NCBI RefSeq assembly: GCF_003570725.1
Contig: NZ_QWVS01000048.1
Span: 1-48,326, forward strand
Direction: 5' to 3'
Source of the DNA: Peribacillus asahii
GTDB taxonomy: Bacteria > Bacillota > Bacilli > Bacillales > DSM-1321
DNA: 48,326 bases
In this document: positions 35,896-44,720 of the stretch, piece by piece
How positions within the stretch are numbered: position 1 is the first letter of the stretch
Layout of the letters: the number at the start of each line of letters is the position of its first letter
Made by a program: the position numbers and the translations under genes
The notes under the pieces: generated by a model
Databases searched by the model: none
What the model saw: the letters and a program-made list of their open reading frames with translations, nothing else
Told to the model about the DNA's origin: nothing

Positions 35896-36579
35896 TTACT
35901 TTTTAATGAATTCACAATGCTCTTGATTTAATTTTTCATAAACCCAATTTAAATCTAGCCCTTTTCCTTTTTCTATTTTTTCTAAGATAGCTTCTTCTCT
36001 ATTCTGGAGTTCCAACACTTTTTGTTGTAATTCTTTTGCCTCTTCAGGCTTTATAACGATAACGCCATCACCATCTCCTAAGATGATATCTCCAGGACAA
36101 ACAACCTTTCCCCCAATACTAACAGGAACATTTATCTCTCCTGGACCATTTCTATAAGGACCATTCGGTGTTCGTCCTTTCGCAAAAATAGGTAATTTCA
36201 TTTGACTTAATATTTCGTAATCCCTAATACAACCATCAATTAGGAAACCACCTAATTTTTTTGATTGTGCCCATTTCGACAGAACTTCTCCTACTAGTGC
36301 TCGGTCCATACATCCTTCTCCATCAATGACAAGGATATCGCCCGGCTGTGCTTTTTCAATAGCAAGAAAGATTAATAGATTATCCCCACTTGGCACTTTA
36401 ACAGTATAGGCTGGTCCAAGTAAATTTTGTTTATTGACTCTTTGAATAGATGAGTCAATTGCAGCCATTTTATTCATACAATCCCCAACGGTGGCAGCTT
36501 GCATACCTGCAAAACCTTGAATTAACTCCGTTGATGGTCTTTCAATGTCTTCAAAAACACGAAAACCTATATTTGACAT
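35896..36579 (-). CDS. RraA / HMG-CHA aldolase-family protein
   Basis: A 227-aa protein of the RraA-like fold. Characteristic stretches are ATVGDCMNKM, QPGDILVIDGEG, ALVGEVLSKWAQSKKLGGFL followed by IDGCIRD with the metal/substrate Arg-Asp pair, and GDIILGDGDGVIVI. Family members are class II pyruvate aldolases (4-hydroxy-4-methyl-2-oxoglutarate or 4-carboxy-4-hydroxy-2-oxoadipate aldolase) or oxaloacetate decarboxylases; a role in RNA metabolism is unlikely in a Bacillus. The ATG at 36579 follows AAAAGGAG. Downstream lie relics of a ketodeoxygluconate permease and a dicarboxylate transporter, which suggests the region once handled sugar-acid or keto-acid substrates. Confidence 0.82.
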   Translation of the reverse strand: MSNIGFRVFEDIERPSTELIQGFAGMQAATVGDCMNKMAAIDSSIQRVNKQNLLGPAYTVKVPSGDNLLIFLAIEKAQPGDILVIDGEGCMDRALVGEVLSKWAQSKKLGGFLIDGCIRDYEILSQMKLPIFAKGRTPNGPYRNGPGEINVPVSIGGKVVCPGDIILGDGDGVIVIKPEEAKELQQKVLELQNREEAILEKIEKGKGLDLNWVYEKLNQEHCEFIKK

Positions 36580-36627
36580 AAAAATCTCCTTTTTGAACCA
36601 ATATAAAAATTTATTTTAGTTTATTTT

Positions 36628-36807
36628 TTACCATAAACCAAGTACTTTCCACAAGAGTCCTCCATCAACACTCCAAATAATAATATGAATGACTGAGACG
36701 CCAAATCCGATTAACTACCAGTTGTCTTGCGAAACATAGCTTGAACTAAAGAATATAAGAGCAGGACCGGAACCGTAATGGGTTAGACATCCAACCAAGT
36801 TACTTTT
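36628..36807 (-). pseudogene. C-terminal relic of a DASS-family anion symporter
   Basis: The frame reads SNLVGCLTHYGSGPALIFFS and SSYVSQDNW, a TAG stop, then LIGFGVSVIHIIIW and GGLLWKVLGLW with stop. LTHYGxGP followed by a final W-K-x-LG-W helix is the signature C-terminus of divalent anion:sodium symporters. Only about 60 codons remain and an internal Trp codon has become TAG. It directly follows the kdgT relic, as if a deletion joined the two genes. Confidence 0.7.
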
Positions 36808-36809
36808 TA

Positions 36810-37099
36810 TTATGCTGCGGTAACAACAGCTGGTGTAGATACAGCATCTCTAGCTGTTGACCCTGTTGCTAAACCAACTAGTGGAAAGATTCATTCCTGC
36901 ACCTAATGGGAATGAGAAGAATGGAATTAATAATAATTTACTGCTTCCAAGGAACTTTCTCATATCAGAATCAATATTCCCTAAAATCATTGCTATTATT
37001 ATTGGAATTAATGCTCCTACAAGTGCTTCAAAAAGAATGGGGGCAAGTCTCTATGCACCTAATGCAACTAAAAAAAGTGTTTGGGCAGAAAAATAGTAC
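36810..37099 (-). pseudogene. kdgT: Relic of a 2-keto-3-deoxygluconate permease (KdgT)
   Basis: Pieces read AQTLFLVALGA, stop, RLAPILFEALVGALIP, MILGNIDSDMRKFLGSSKLL, IPFFSFPLGAGMNL, then in another frame GLATGSTARDAVSTPAVVTA. This order matches the middle of KdgT-family permeases (GNLDxDMRKFL, IPFFAFxLGAG, ASSTAGNAVATP). It has an internal stop, a frameshift, a large internal loss and no start, so it is dead. KdgT imports ketodeoxygluconate in pectin and hexuronate catabolism. Confidence 0.7.
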
Positions 37100-37282
37100 A
37101 GTTTTTTTCATTGTTTATAAAAAAAGACAAGCTTTTTTGAACTTGTCTTCATAAATATACTTATTTAAATTCTATTTTCTTGTTTACCATCACTTGTGAT
37201 AAGGTTCACCGCGTTATATCTAAATGAGGTAATGAGTTGGAATGACTCTATCTTACTTACTCAATCCAAGCTATTTACCTCT

Positions 37283-38161
37283 CTATTTTCCAAACCTTTT
37301 ACGATATCCACATTTTCTGCATAGTTCCTCCACTGCCACTCTTCGTGAAAAACCATCTACAAGATTTTTGGCTCTGTCCATCTCGATAATATCAGAAAAT
37401 GAATGATCATTAATATTTCCAAGGTTAATAACTCCCTCACCATCCAGACAACAAGGGATAACCGTTCCATTTGCTAAAATCCCTGCTTGATTTCGCAGGC
37501 CATAACAGAAGCCCTTCCCATCATCCTCTTCTTCATGTAACGCAGGCCACTGGAACTCGTAATCTTGATTAATGAAGATGCGTTCCGCAATTTTCACGCC
37601 GCTTCCTGGTACGACCTTCTCTTCAATTTTGTAGTCTAAATCAAATTCTTTCTCAATAATTTCTAGTAATTCTCTGTTTCGTTGTCTTTCTATATTCGTC
37701 GCATTGTCTTGTGTAAGGTTCCATAATCTCAGGGAAACAATCATTTCTGATTGGCTCGTTGCTTCTTTAATAAAAGAAAGGATGCTTCTCACATACCCTT
37801 CCTTATCTTTAGAACCAATATGGCCATCAAAGCTATGGAGTGAGAAATTCATTTGTCTTAGTGCAGGCTTATTTAATAATTTTTCCCTCTTTTTATTAAT
37901 TAATGTTCCATTGGTTGTAATATTGACTTTAAACCCTTTTTCATGACTTAAGTCTAACAATTGGTCTATTTTAGGATGGAGCAGCGGCTCCCCTTTTACA
38001 TGTAAATAAATATAGTCTGTGTGCGGTTTAATTTGGTCTAATCTCTTAGAAAAATCCTCCACAGAAATGAACTGCTTCTGTCGTTCTGTTGGCGGACAAA
38101 AGCTGCATGCAAGATTACACACACTTGTAATCTCTAAATAAAACTTTTTAAATTTTTTCAC
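37283..38161 (-). CDS. Radical SAM/SPASM-domain protein
   Basis: A 292-aa protein. The radical SAM cluster motif is near the N-terminus (ITSVCNLACSFCPP, CxxxCxxC), followed by HVKGEPLLHP (the GEP/GGEP SAM site), TTNGTLI and NFSLHSFDG. The C-terminal SPASM-type region supplies further cysteines (GFCYGLRNQAGIL, VIPCCLDGEG, ELCRKCGYRKRF) for an auxiliary Fe-S cluster. Such proteins modify peptides or act on small molecules; no precursor peptide was seen nearby. The GTG at 38161 is chosen because it lies 8 nt from GAGG; a TTG two codons earlier is too close. It looks monocistronic. Confidence 0.88.
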   Translation of the reverse strand: MKKFKKFYLEITSVCNLACSFCPPTERQKQFISVEDFSKRLDQIKPHTDYIYLHVKGEPLLHPKIDQLLDLSHEKGFKVNITTNGTLINKKREKLLNKPALRQMNFSLHSFDGHIGSKDKEGYVRSILSFIKEATSQSEMIVSLRLWNLTQDNATNIERQRNRELLEIIEKEFDLDYKIEEKVVPGSGVKIAERIFINQDYEFQWPALHEEEDDGKGFCYGLRNQAGILANGTVIPCCLDGEGVINLGNINDHSFSDIIEMDRAKNLVDGFSRRVAVEELCRKCGYRKRFGK

Positions 38162-38605
38162 TATCAATTCCTCACTTCTTCGACTCTTAGAACAGGATGA
38201 ACTATTATTCTATCACTATTACAGCATATTTATTCCTAAATGGGAACATGCTTATTCAAGGAAACTACCGTTACCATTTCATATATGTATATGTATTTAT
38301 TTGCTTTTCCTGTAAAACTTGCATATTTTCCTCCTAAACATTATAGTTTAAAGGAAAAACCCCGTAATTTAGTACTACTGGATTTTAAGTCTATCTTCTT
38401 AATTCTTTAGCAACTTCTTCTAAAACAGTATTGTGAAATGAAGTATAGGATTTTCCGTGCTTCATTTAAAATCCCGGATTTCGGAAGATCAACATTTATG
38501 ATTATCTACATATAAGTTGTTTCAAAATATAATGTAAGTCATTTATCTTCATAATGCATCTCGATAAATTTGAATTTGTGCACTAAGGAAGTGGTTTTTA
38601 AGTTG
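38162..38605. other. Divergent gap
   Basis: 444 bp between the radical SAM and VanZ genes. A 25-codon minus-strand frame (MKHGKSYTSFHNTVLEEVAK and a few more, about 38395-38472) looks like the end of a lost gene but has no ribosome site. The final 30 bp hold the VanZ ribosome site. Confidence 0.45.
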
Positions 38606-39169
38606 ATGCAACTAGAAAAAAATAAAAAGATGTTTCTATTTATATTCTTGGGCGTTTATATATCCGTATTGGTATACTTTATGTTTTTCGGATTTGGCCG
38701 TCCGCAACTCGCAGTAATCCGCGAATATCGGTATTCGTTCATACCTGATTCGATTCCTTTGTGGCTGCCTAAACATTTTTCAATAGATATTATAAAACTA
38801 TGGATCTTTGCTCTTGGCAACCTATTAGCATTTGTTCCGTTTGGAATACTTGTACCGATGGTTTCCAAAAATCATTTTAAAACATACTTTAAGTTTATTA
38901 GCTTGTTTGTGTTTTTTATTCTATGTATGGAAATTGTTCAAATGGTAACTTATTTAGGAATCTTTGATATAAACGATATTATTGTAAATACAATGGGTGC
39001 AACAATTGGCTTCTGTTCATATAAGATAAGCGAACGTATGAATACTTTGAGAAAGTATCTAGTTTCTATGGGATTGTCCATTGTAGGGTTATCTTTGCTG
39101 ATGTTCCTCATTGCGTCGGTATTTAACATGACAATCACACCACATCTTCAAAATACATTCGGACTTTGA
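38606..39169 (+). CDS. VanZ-family membrane protein
   Basis: A 187-aa protein with five predicted helices. VanZ-family landmarks are GNLLAFVPFGILVPMV and VQMVTYLGIFDINDIIVNT followed by MGATIGFCSYK. VanZ homologues occur widely in Firmicutes; some give low teicoplanin resistance, but most have no known role. ATG 38606 (or the adjoining TTG 38603) is chosen because AAGGAAGTGG lies 8-11 nt upstream; the frame extends 12 codons further without a ribosome site. It is a single gene. Confidence 0.85.
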   Translation: MQLEKNKKMFLFIFLGVYISVLVYFMFFGFGRPQLAVIREYRYSFIPDSIPLWLPKHFSIDIIKLWIFALGNLLAFVPFGILVPMVSKNHFKTYFKFISLFVFFILCMEIVQMVTYLGIFDINDIIVNTMGATIGFCSYKISERMNTLRKYLVSMGLSIVGLSLLMFLIASVFNMTITPHLQNTFGL

Positions 39170-39349
39170 TTAGGATCATTCCAGTTTATCATGAAGTAAA
39201 GATTATGAATATAATGAGGGAATTAATTAATGGATAACAGTGTCATGGAATGACAGGAAGTAAAATGGATAATCAGAAAACAAACAAGCCCAAACCTTTG
39301 ATACAAAAAGATTTGAGCCTTGTTTAAATGATGACCTGTGAGGGACTTG

Positions 39350-39360
39350 CCCCCCCCCCC
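39350..39360 (+). repeat. Poly-C tract (C11)
   Basis: Eleven consecutive C residues lie just past the 3' end of the decarboxylase gene. This is exceptional in such an AT-rich window and prone to slippage or miscalling. Confidence 0.95.
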
Positions 39361-39376
39361 TCAAACTCCTAACAAA

Positions 39377-41050
39377 TTACGTAAGAAAAACTCTTATCGT
39401 TGAATCTATTAAAACATCCAGCAAAATTGGTTTTTTCTCATTAAACGCTTTCTCAAAAGCTGGTTGGAGTTCTTCAGGTTTTTCAATTCTTATCGAATCG
39501 ATTCCAAATCCCTTTGCCACACTAACAAAATCCACTGCAGGTTCATTTAAATCCATTCCAGGAAAAACGTTTTGTTTGGCGGAGTCTCCGTCGATATTCA
39601 GAATTCCACCTTTAAGAATCATGTAGCTTTGATTATTCATAATCACAAAAACAACTGGTAGGTTATGCTTGGCGGCATTCCATAAAGATTGGATATAGTA
39701 AAGTGAAGAGCCATCCCCAATCACATTAACTACCCTTTGATCAGGACGTCCTAACTGAGCACCAAGAGAAGCCGGCATACCGTATCCAAGACCGCCGCCC
39801 TTTAGCGCGATAAGACTGCCAGGTTGATTCAATTCCAAATAACTATGTGTGAACCTTCCGGAGGTCACGGATTCATCAACTACCAAAACATTCTCAGGGA
39901 GTGCTTTATTTAGTTCATATACGACTTCAGCAGGGGATAACGGAACTTGTCCTCTCGTCCCTTCTAATTCTTTCAAACGCTGTTCATCACTTTGTTTTTT
40001 CATTAGCAAAGTTTTTTCTTTTAAACTCTCAAATCGGGCTCGGTCCTCATTACTAGCATGAAGGTCGATTAGTTCTGCAATCTCTTTAACTGCGATTCTT
40101 GGATTTGCCAGAATAGCAGTATCAACATACATATTTTTTCCCAGTTCCCACTCTCCGCTGTTAATAGCAATCACCTTGGTTCCTGGTTGAACAATAGGTC
40201 TGTCAAAATAAAGCAATGGAGCCTGACTTGTTACCCCAACAAAAACAACTACATCTGCATCTTTGAGTACCTTCTCGATATATGGACCATTAGGTAGGCA
40301 CCTCCCTGTATACTGTGGATGTCCATAAGGAAAGTTTAATCGAGAGCATTGATGCTCAACATAAACCGGGGCTCCGATCACCTCTGCAAGCTGAACCATC
40401 TCGTTCAAACCTTCACAGCTTGCTAATTGATCCCCAACCAAAAAGACAGGGTTCTTAGCTTGTCTAATCAAAATAGCAGCATTTTGCACAGCTTCAAGGT
40501 CTCCCCTTATATTAGAGGAAACAACGGTTAGAGGAATGGGTTCTGCATCTACCTCTTGCCAAAGTACATCAGAAGGAAGAGAAAGGAAAACGGGGCCCAT
40601 CGGTTCAGTTAAGGCCATTTTGAATGCTCTATGTAATACTGTCGGTAATTCTTGAGCATTTTTCACTTCCCAGCTCCATTTAGTGTAATCCTTGACCATG
40701 CTAACCATTTCACCCCAGAGTGCAGGTTCTTGTATAGCGAGTCTAGTGTCCTGCTGCCCGGCAGTGACAATGAGAGGGACCCCTGCTCGATAAGCATCGT
40801 ATACGTTCCCCATACCATGAGCAAGACCCGGAGCTGCATGCAGGTTAACAACGCCTGGTTTTCCCGTTGCTTGTGCATAACCTGCCGCCATACCAACACA
40901 GACATCCTCATGTAATGAAACAATAAATTCAATATCTGGATAGTTCACCAAACCATCGATTAATGGCAATTCTGTTGTCCCTGGATTTCCAAATAAGTAC
41001 TCTACCTCGTATTCTTTCAAAGCCCTTAGAAAAAAATCTCTACCTAGCAT
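39377..41050 (-). CDS. Benzoylformate decarboxylase-like ThDP enzyme
   Basis: A 557-aa thiamine-diphosphate enzyme with the usual three domains: the N-terminal Pyr domain (LFGNPGTTELPL; catalytic Glu in SLHEDVCVGMAAGYA; LHAAPGLAHGMGN), the central domain (about 190-330), and the PP domain with GDGSSLYYIQSLWNAAKHNLP then VVFVIMNNQSY, the ThDP-Mg motif. NPGTTELP and the LHxxxG loop fit benzoylformate decarboxylase (MdlC) better than acetolactate synthase. It would decarboxylate a 2-oxo acid to an aldehyde. It is preceded by a thioesterase gene (63-bp gap) and an SDR gene, probably one catabolic set. The ATG is at 41050. Precise substrate is unknown. Confidence 0.85.
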   Translation of the reverse strand: MLGRDFFLRALKEYEVEYLFGNPGTTELPLIDGLVNYPDIEFIVSLHEDVCVGMAAGYAQATGKPGVVNLHAAPGLAHGMGNVYDAYRAGVPLIVTAGQQDTRLAIQEPALWGEMVSMVKDYTKWSWEVKNAQELPTVLHRAFKMALTEPMGPVFLSLPSDVLWQEVDAEPIPLTVVSSNIRGDLEAVQNAAILIRQAKNPVFLVGDQLASCEGLNEMVQLAEVIGAPVYVEHQCSRLNFPYGHPQYTGRCLPNGPYIEKVLKDADVVVFVGVTSQAPLLYFDRPIVQPGTKVIAINSGEWELGKNMYVDTAILANPRIAVKEIAELIDLHASNEDRARFESLKEKTLLMKKQSDEQRLKELEGTRGQVPLSPAEVVYELNKALPENVLVVDESVTSGRFTHSYLELNQPGSLIALKGGGLGYGMPASLGAQLGRPDQRVVNVIGDGSSLYYIQSLWNAAKHNLPVVFVIMNNQSYMILKGGILNIDGDSAKQNVFPGMDLNEPAVDFVSVAKGFGIDSIRIEKPEELQPAFEKAFNEKKPILLDVLIDSTIRVFLT

Positions 41051-41113
41051 TACGTCACACCCTTATATTTTAATAGAACCCATGGCCATTTTTTATTAAG
41101 ACCGATCCCACTT

Positions 41114-41527
41114 TCAAACTGTAACTAAATACTGTTCAAGAGTCGAACGCAGTTCTGGCGGAATGACCTCGGACTGTTGTGTTTGAAAGTTAAAACAAAC
41201 GACAACAGCACTTCCAACTGCAATCATTGCACCTGTATCTGCTGATTTAATTTCGTGTGCCAATGTATAGCTTTTTGTTCCGATTTTAGAAACCCTCGTG
41301 GAAAGAGTTAGTGTTTGGTTTGCATATGCCTGAGCCAAATAATCACACTGTGCTGAAGCCACAACGAAATCCATTTCTCCCCTATTATCTTTGTCGTAGC
41401 CGACCGCTTTAAAAAATTTTGTTCGTGCTTCTTCCATATATATAAAGTAACTAATGTTATTGACATGACCTGCTGCGTCTGTCTCACAAAACCTAACATA
41501 CACATCGATTTCAGGAATGTTATTCAT
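41114..41527 (-). CDS. 4HBT/YbgC-type acyl-CoA thioesterase
   Basis: A 137-aa hotdog-fold protein. The active-site region is VRFCETDAAGHVNNISYFIYMEEAR, given here by its ends (VRFCETDAAGHVNN, then YMEEARTKFF), with the Asp of the YbgC/4-hydroxybenzoyl-CoA thioesterase type. It hydrolyses an acyl-CoA or aryl-CoA ester in the cytoplasm. The start is ATG 41527, about 7 nt from AAAGGGG; the TTG at 41533 is too close. It is upstream of the ThDP decarboxylase and downstream of an SDR, so it may release a CoA-bound intermediate of the same pathway. Confidence 0.85.
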   Translation of the reverse strand: MNNIPEIDVYVRFCETDAAGHVNNISYFIYMEEARTKFFKAVGYDKDNRGEMDFVVASAQCDYLAQAYANQTLTLSTRVSKIGTKSYTLAHEIKSADTGAMIAVGSAVVVCFNFQTQQSEVIPPELRSTLEQYLVTV

Positions 41528-41748
41528 ATTCAAACCCCTTTCTATTGACTGATTCTTAATAATCCTTGATTATTTATGCTTTTTCCTTTGCCAAATTGTA
41601 TATTTCCTGTCGATATCCCCTTTATGCTCATACTATAGGGTCTTTCATCCTCTTAAAGTATAATTCTCATCACCTTTTACTAAATTTCTAACTTAGTAGG
41701 AAGCTTCTACTTTATACAAGAAGCTCGTCACCTGCGCTTCACTTGTTA

Positions 41749-42519
41749 TTACAAAGAAACGCCACCGTCTATTGCAATAACCTGTCCTGTAATATAATCA
41801 CTTCCATTGCCAGCTAAAAAAAGTGCCGCCCCTTTTAGTGAGTCAGGGTCTCCCAATTTTTTCATAGGATTTTTATTTATTATTGCAGCCTCTTTTTGTT
41901 CAAGTACATGCTTTGTCATTTTCGTTTCAAAGAATCCCGGTGCAATTGCATTGACATTTACTCCATACCCCGCCCATTTTCTTGCTAAATCTTTCGTAAA
42001 ATGATGGACCGCTGCTTTACTTGTACTGTATCCAATTGCATTTAGGACTTCCGGAGGCTCTGCCTTCAACCCTGCAACAGAACCGATATTAATAATCTTC
42101 CCTTTGCTGCGACTGATCATATGTTTTCCAACGGCCTTTGACATTAAAAATGTACCGGTTACATTCACATTTAAGACCTTTTGCCACGCTTCAAGCGGCA
42201 TATTCTCCGCTTTTTCTCCCCAAGTAGCCCCGCTATTATTGACGAGAATATCGATTTGGCCAAAATCAGAAAGAACGGCTTCCACTGTGTGGGTCACATC
42301 TACTTCACTGGCTACATTGCATTCATATGCCTTTGCCTGTATAGAGAACGTATTTTTCAAATCATCTGCGGTTTCCTGACAATTATGTAATTTGCGAGAA
42401 CAGACAGCTACATTTGCACCATATTCCGCAAATACTTCTGCAATCAATCTTCCCAATCCACTTCCCCCGCCTGTAATAAGCGCTGTTTTTCCACTTAAAT
42501 CAAACAACGATTTCGTCAT
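41749..42519 (-). CDS. Short-chain dehydrogenase/reductase
   Basis: A 256-aa classical SDR. It has NAD(P)-binding TGGGSGLGRLIAEVF, NNSGATWGE, catalytic Ser in INIGSVAGL, catalytic YSTSK, and the C-terminal GQVIAIDGGVSL. The residues after beta-2 (VCSRKLHNC, Ser-Arg) suggest NADP preference. It resembles gluconate 5-dehydrogenase and FabG-like oxidoreductases. ATG 42519 lies behind TAGGAGGAG. It is the first gene of the presumed SDR-thioesterase-decarboxylase group, although the 221-bp gap to the thioesterase leaves room for another promoter. Substrate is unknown. Confidence 0.87.
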   Translation of the reverse strand: MTKSLFDLSGKTALITGGGSGLGRLIAEVFAEYGANVAVCSRKLHNCQETADDLKNTFSIQAKAYECNVASEVDVTHTVEAVLSDFGQIDILVNNSGATWGEKAENMPLEAWQKVLNVNVTGTFLMSKAVGKHMISRSKGKIINIGSVAGLKAEPPEVLNAIGYSTSKAAVHHFTKDLARKWAGYGVNVNAIAPGFFETKMTKHVLEQKEAAIINKNPMKKLGDPDSLKGAALFLAGNGSDYITGQVIAIDGGVSL

Positions 42520-42851
42520 AGTTCTCCTCCTATCAGGTCTTACTTGAGATAATCCTTAACGAACCTTTAACAACATCGACTGGAGACTGAACCTTCTTCA
42601 TCTATTAAAGTGAGGTCCTGTGTGTTGTGTAGCCATTCCTTATTTCTTCTCCTTTTATTAATGCAACTTACGTGCCAAGTTTTTAGTGGGATAAACGGCT
42701 ATATTTTATATGAATAAATCGTTAAATAATTCAATATTGAATCATCTCTCATCTATTCCGCCTTTTATAGCTATTCATTATTGTATCGTTGATTCATTTA
42801 TGAATAACTTACGGATGCTTCACTCCTAAAAACGAGCTATTAGAGAAAATA

Positions 42852-42900
42852 CTAGGTTAAAAGTGAAGGAATTCTGTTTATAAATCAAAACAAGAAAATG
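42852..42900 (+). repeat. Recombinase-tail repeat, copy C (49 bp)
   Basis: Identical over 49 bp to 34197-34245. Here it continues into a perfect long hairpin, so this copy keeps most of the original 3' end of the element. Confidence 0.85.
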
Positions 42901-42934
42901 ACGTGTAGAATGGTACACGTCATTTTCTTGTTTT
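42887..42934. terminator. Long perfect hairpin after the recombinase tail
   Basis: A 21-bp arm starting AAAACAAGAAAATGACG is perfectly inverted after a 6-nt loop GAATGG. The A- and T-rich outer ends make it a good bidirectional terminator, probably that of the lost integrase gene. Confidence 0.85.
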
Positions 42935-43149
42935 CTGTATATCTTATTAAACTAAAGCCTTCCGAGTTTAAGTAAGATCCTTCACAATCTCTTCTACACC
43001 TTAATATAACTCCAATTTTAATGTGTTACTCTAGAATCTGATTGATTAAAAAACGACGCCTTTTTAACTTAAAGAAAAGCTCCCTATCGGAATAACTGAT
43101 GGTTTTCTTACAGCAAGTTTACGAAGATTTGAGTAAATTTAGTGAAGTA

Positions 43150-43183
43150 AAGAAGAGAATATCCAAACTAATATTCTCTTCTT
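43150..43183. terminator. Hairpin downstream of the DUF3892 gene
   Basis: A perfect 13-bp stem AAGAAGAGAATAT / ATATTCTCTTCTT with an 8-nt loop. It lies just past the corrected stop of the minus-strand gene; the T-tract is weak. Confidence 0.65.
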
Positions 43184-43196
43184 AAGATTTACCCGT

Positions 43197-43509
43197 TTAA
43201 AAAGAAGGTAAGTTATCTAAGTTATTTTCTTTAATACCATCGTTCACTACGTATAATATCCCTGCCATACTTATGAAATACGTCCACATGAGCTAACTTC
43301 CCTGATTTTGCTTCATCAAGAGCGGTAATATAATCTAGTTCTCTTCCACTGCTTGTTTTAAAAGCAATAATATCGTCCTCATCATTTTTACGAACTGCAA
43401 CAATTTGTTCTACTCCTGAATCGACTTCCTCGTCTACTTCCAATTGAGCATGGCCTTCTCCTTGTTTTAAGTATTCATTATAAACTTTTTGAAAGTCTTT
43501 TTTATCCAT
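43197..43509 (-). pseudogene. DUF3892-type protein with 3' frameshift
   Basis: From ATG 43509 (behind GGAGGTGG) the frame encodes an acidic N-terminus and the DUF3892 core (VEQIVAVRKNDEDDIIAF, KTSSGRELDYITALDEAKSG, VFHKYGRDIIRSE). It then reads RWY and stops. A one-base shift at about 43236 gives DGIKENNLDNLPSF and stop at 43197, which is the normal family ending. The last 14 residues are therefore displaced by an indel. Function is unknown; the family is small, cytoplasmic and common in Bacillus. It may still be functional if the tail is dispensable. Confidence 0.75.
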
Positions 43510-43559
43510 AAAATCCACCTCCAAAACATTTTATTAGTATGGTCGAAAACTATTAGTTT

Positions 43560-43853
43560 ATGTACTATTATGTCACCCTTTTTTATTGCAGGCATAAAAT
43601 TTTATCAGCTTTGAAACAAATGGATTTTGGCCAATTTTCTGGTATTGTTGAAATGGATGCAACCTATTTCCTATACTCTGAAAAAGGGAAACGAAATTTA
43701 AATGGGCGTAAAACTCGCAAACGTGGTGCTTCTCAATTCCGTGGCATCAGTAAAGAACAAGTTTGTTTGGTAAGAAAAATGGTGATTAATCGTTGTCTGT
43801 TATCCACCAATGCTACTTATGATAAATTAAAATTATCGACATTTAAGTTATAA
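43560..43853 (+). pseudogene. IS1595-family transposase fragment
   Basis: The frame contains HKILSALKQMDFGQFSGIVE, MDATYFLYSEKGKRNLNG, RKTRKRG and QFRGISKEQVCLV, the start of the DDE catalytic region of IS1595/ISXO2-type transposases (normally VEMDETYF; here Glu is Ala). Both the zinc-ribbon N-terminus and the later catalytic residues are missing. It is a dead remnant; no ends or target duplication were found. Confidence 0.75.
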
Positions 43854-43919
43854 CTTGCCTTATGGGGACGGGTGAATTTTAGAGAAATGTTAAAAATAAC
43901 CTAAGTAGGAGGTGAGAAA

Positions 43920-44480
43920 TTGAAAAAACAATATTTTGTTCAATTCTCAGACGATAGTATAAAAGATGATTTTGTCCTTCCGAAAGATATGTTTAAATCA
44001 ATGGATATCGGAATTAGAGACATAGATACGGACTTTCTTTATACATTGATTCAAAATATATTCAGCTTTCCTATATTCTTTGTGCTGGAATCTGTGATTT
44101 TTGAACATATTGAAAAGATTATTTTGGAAAGGAATATTCCTTACTATAAGTTTGCTTCTGACGGTTTTATTACCAAAATTGATTCGGTTAACACACTAAA
44201 AGTAATTTGTGATTGTACGGTTGATTTAGTTTTAAATGGATTGAGCGTGTTTATTTTCTTTGGACAGGGACTTTCTGAAGAGAATTTAGTTCCAACAAGA
44301 AGCTGGGATAAGCCTATTGAATTTAAAAACATTGATTTTGAAAAGGTCGATACATTTATTGATGTACACGAGGTTGGACTTACTATATTTAGTAAGAATG
44401 ACAAATACAACTCCCTAAGAAAAGTTACACACTATATCTCGGAAGACTACTCGCTTGATTTAGAAAACAGTGACATTTGA
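43920..44480 (+). CDS. Unrecognised soluble protein, 186 aa
   Basis: A strong AGGAGGTGA site lies 5 nt before the TTG start. The protein is acidic and mixed alpha/beta with no signal peptide or clear membrane helix (a hydrophobic LIQNIFSFPIFFVLES is probably buried). Notable stretches are YFVQFSDDSIKDDFVLPKDM, CDCTVDLVLNGLSVFIFFGQ and FIDVHEVGLTIFSKND. No family is recognised. It sits between an IS1595 relic and a terminator in an accessory region, a setting typical of immunity, toxin-neutralising or phage-related proteins, but nothing in the sequence proves that. Confidence 0.7.
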   Translation: MKKQYFVQFSDDSIKDDFVLPKDMFKSMDIGIRDIDTDFLYTLIQNIFSFPIFFVLESVIFEHIEKIILERNIPYYKFASDGFITKIDSVNTLKVICDCTVDLVLNGLSVFIFFGQGLSEENLVPTRSWDKPIEFKNIDFEKVDTFIDVHEVGLTIFSKNDKYNSLRKVTHYISEDYSLDLENSDI

Positions 44481-44504
44481 TTAGCTTAAATAAGAACAAA
44501 ATCA

Positions 44505-44524
44505 AGGACCTTGTTTGAGGTCCT
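44505..44524 (+). terminator. Terminator after the 186-aa gene
   Basis: AGGACC and GGTCCT pair around TTGTTTGA; CAATTTAT follows. It is short and of moderate quality. Confidence 0.5.
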
Positions 44525-44720
44525 CAATTTATATTCGCTTATATTTATTTAACAGACCCTAAACTTTAAATGCAGCATATTAATTTTTTCATTCGTTGCC
44601 AATGTTCATTTTGTTCCACCAATATTTTATCATCTTGTTGCGTGACTGTTATTTGAATAAGAAAAAGGCTTCACTCCATATTGAAGTAAAATACCCGTTA
44701 TTTTAACCTAGAATATTTCT

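Larger units (their letters stand above)
42520..43196. other. Gap with recombinase tail and terminators
   Basis: 677 bp without an intact gene. It holds the third integrase-tail repeat, its long hairpin (42887-42934) and a second hairpin at 43150. The few codons before the repeat read ELLEKILG and stop, the very end of the same integrase. Confidence 0.65.

Noticed and set aside
42887..42934. CRISPR-like or attachment-site reading of the long inverted repeat
   Set aside because: It is a single hairpin with A/T outer tracts following a gene tail; no repeat-spacer pattern exists anywhere in the window.
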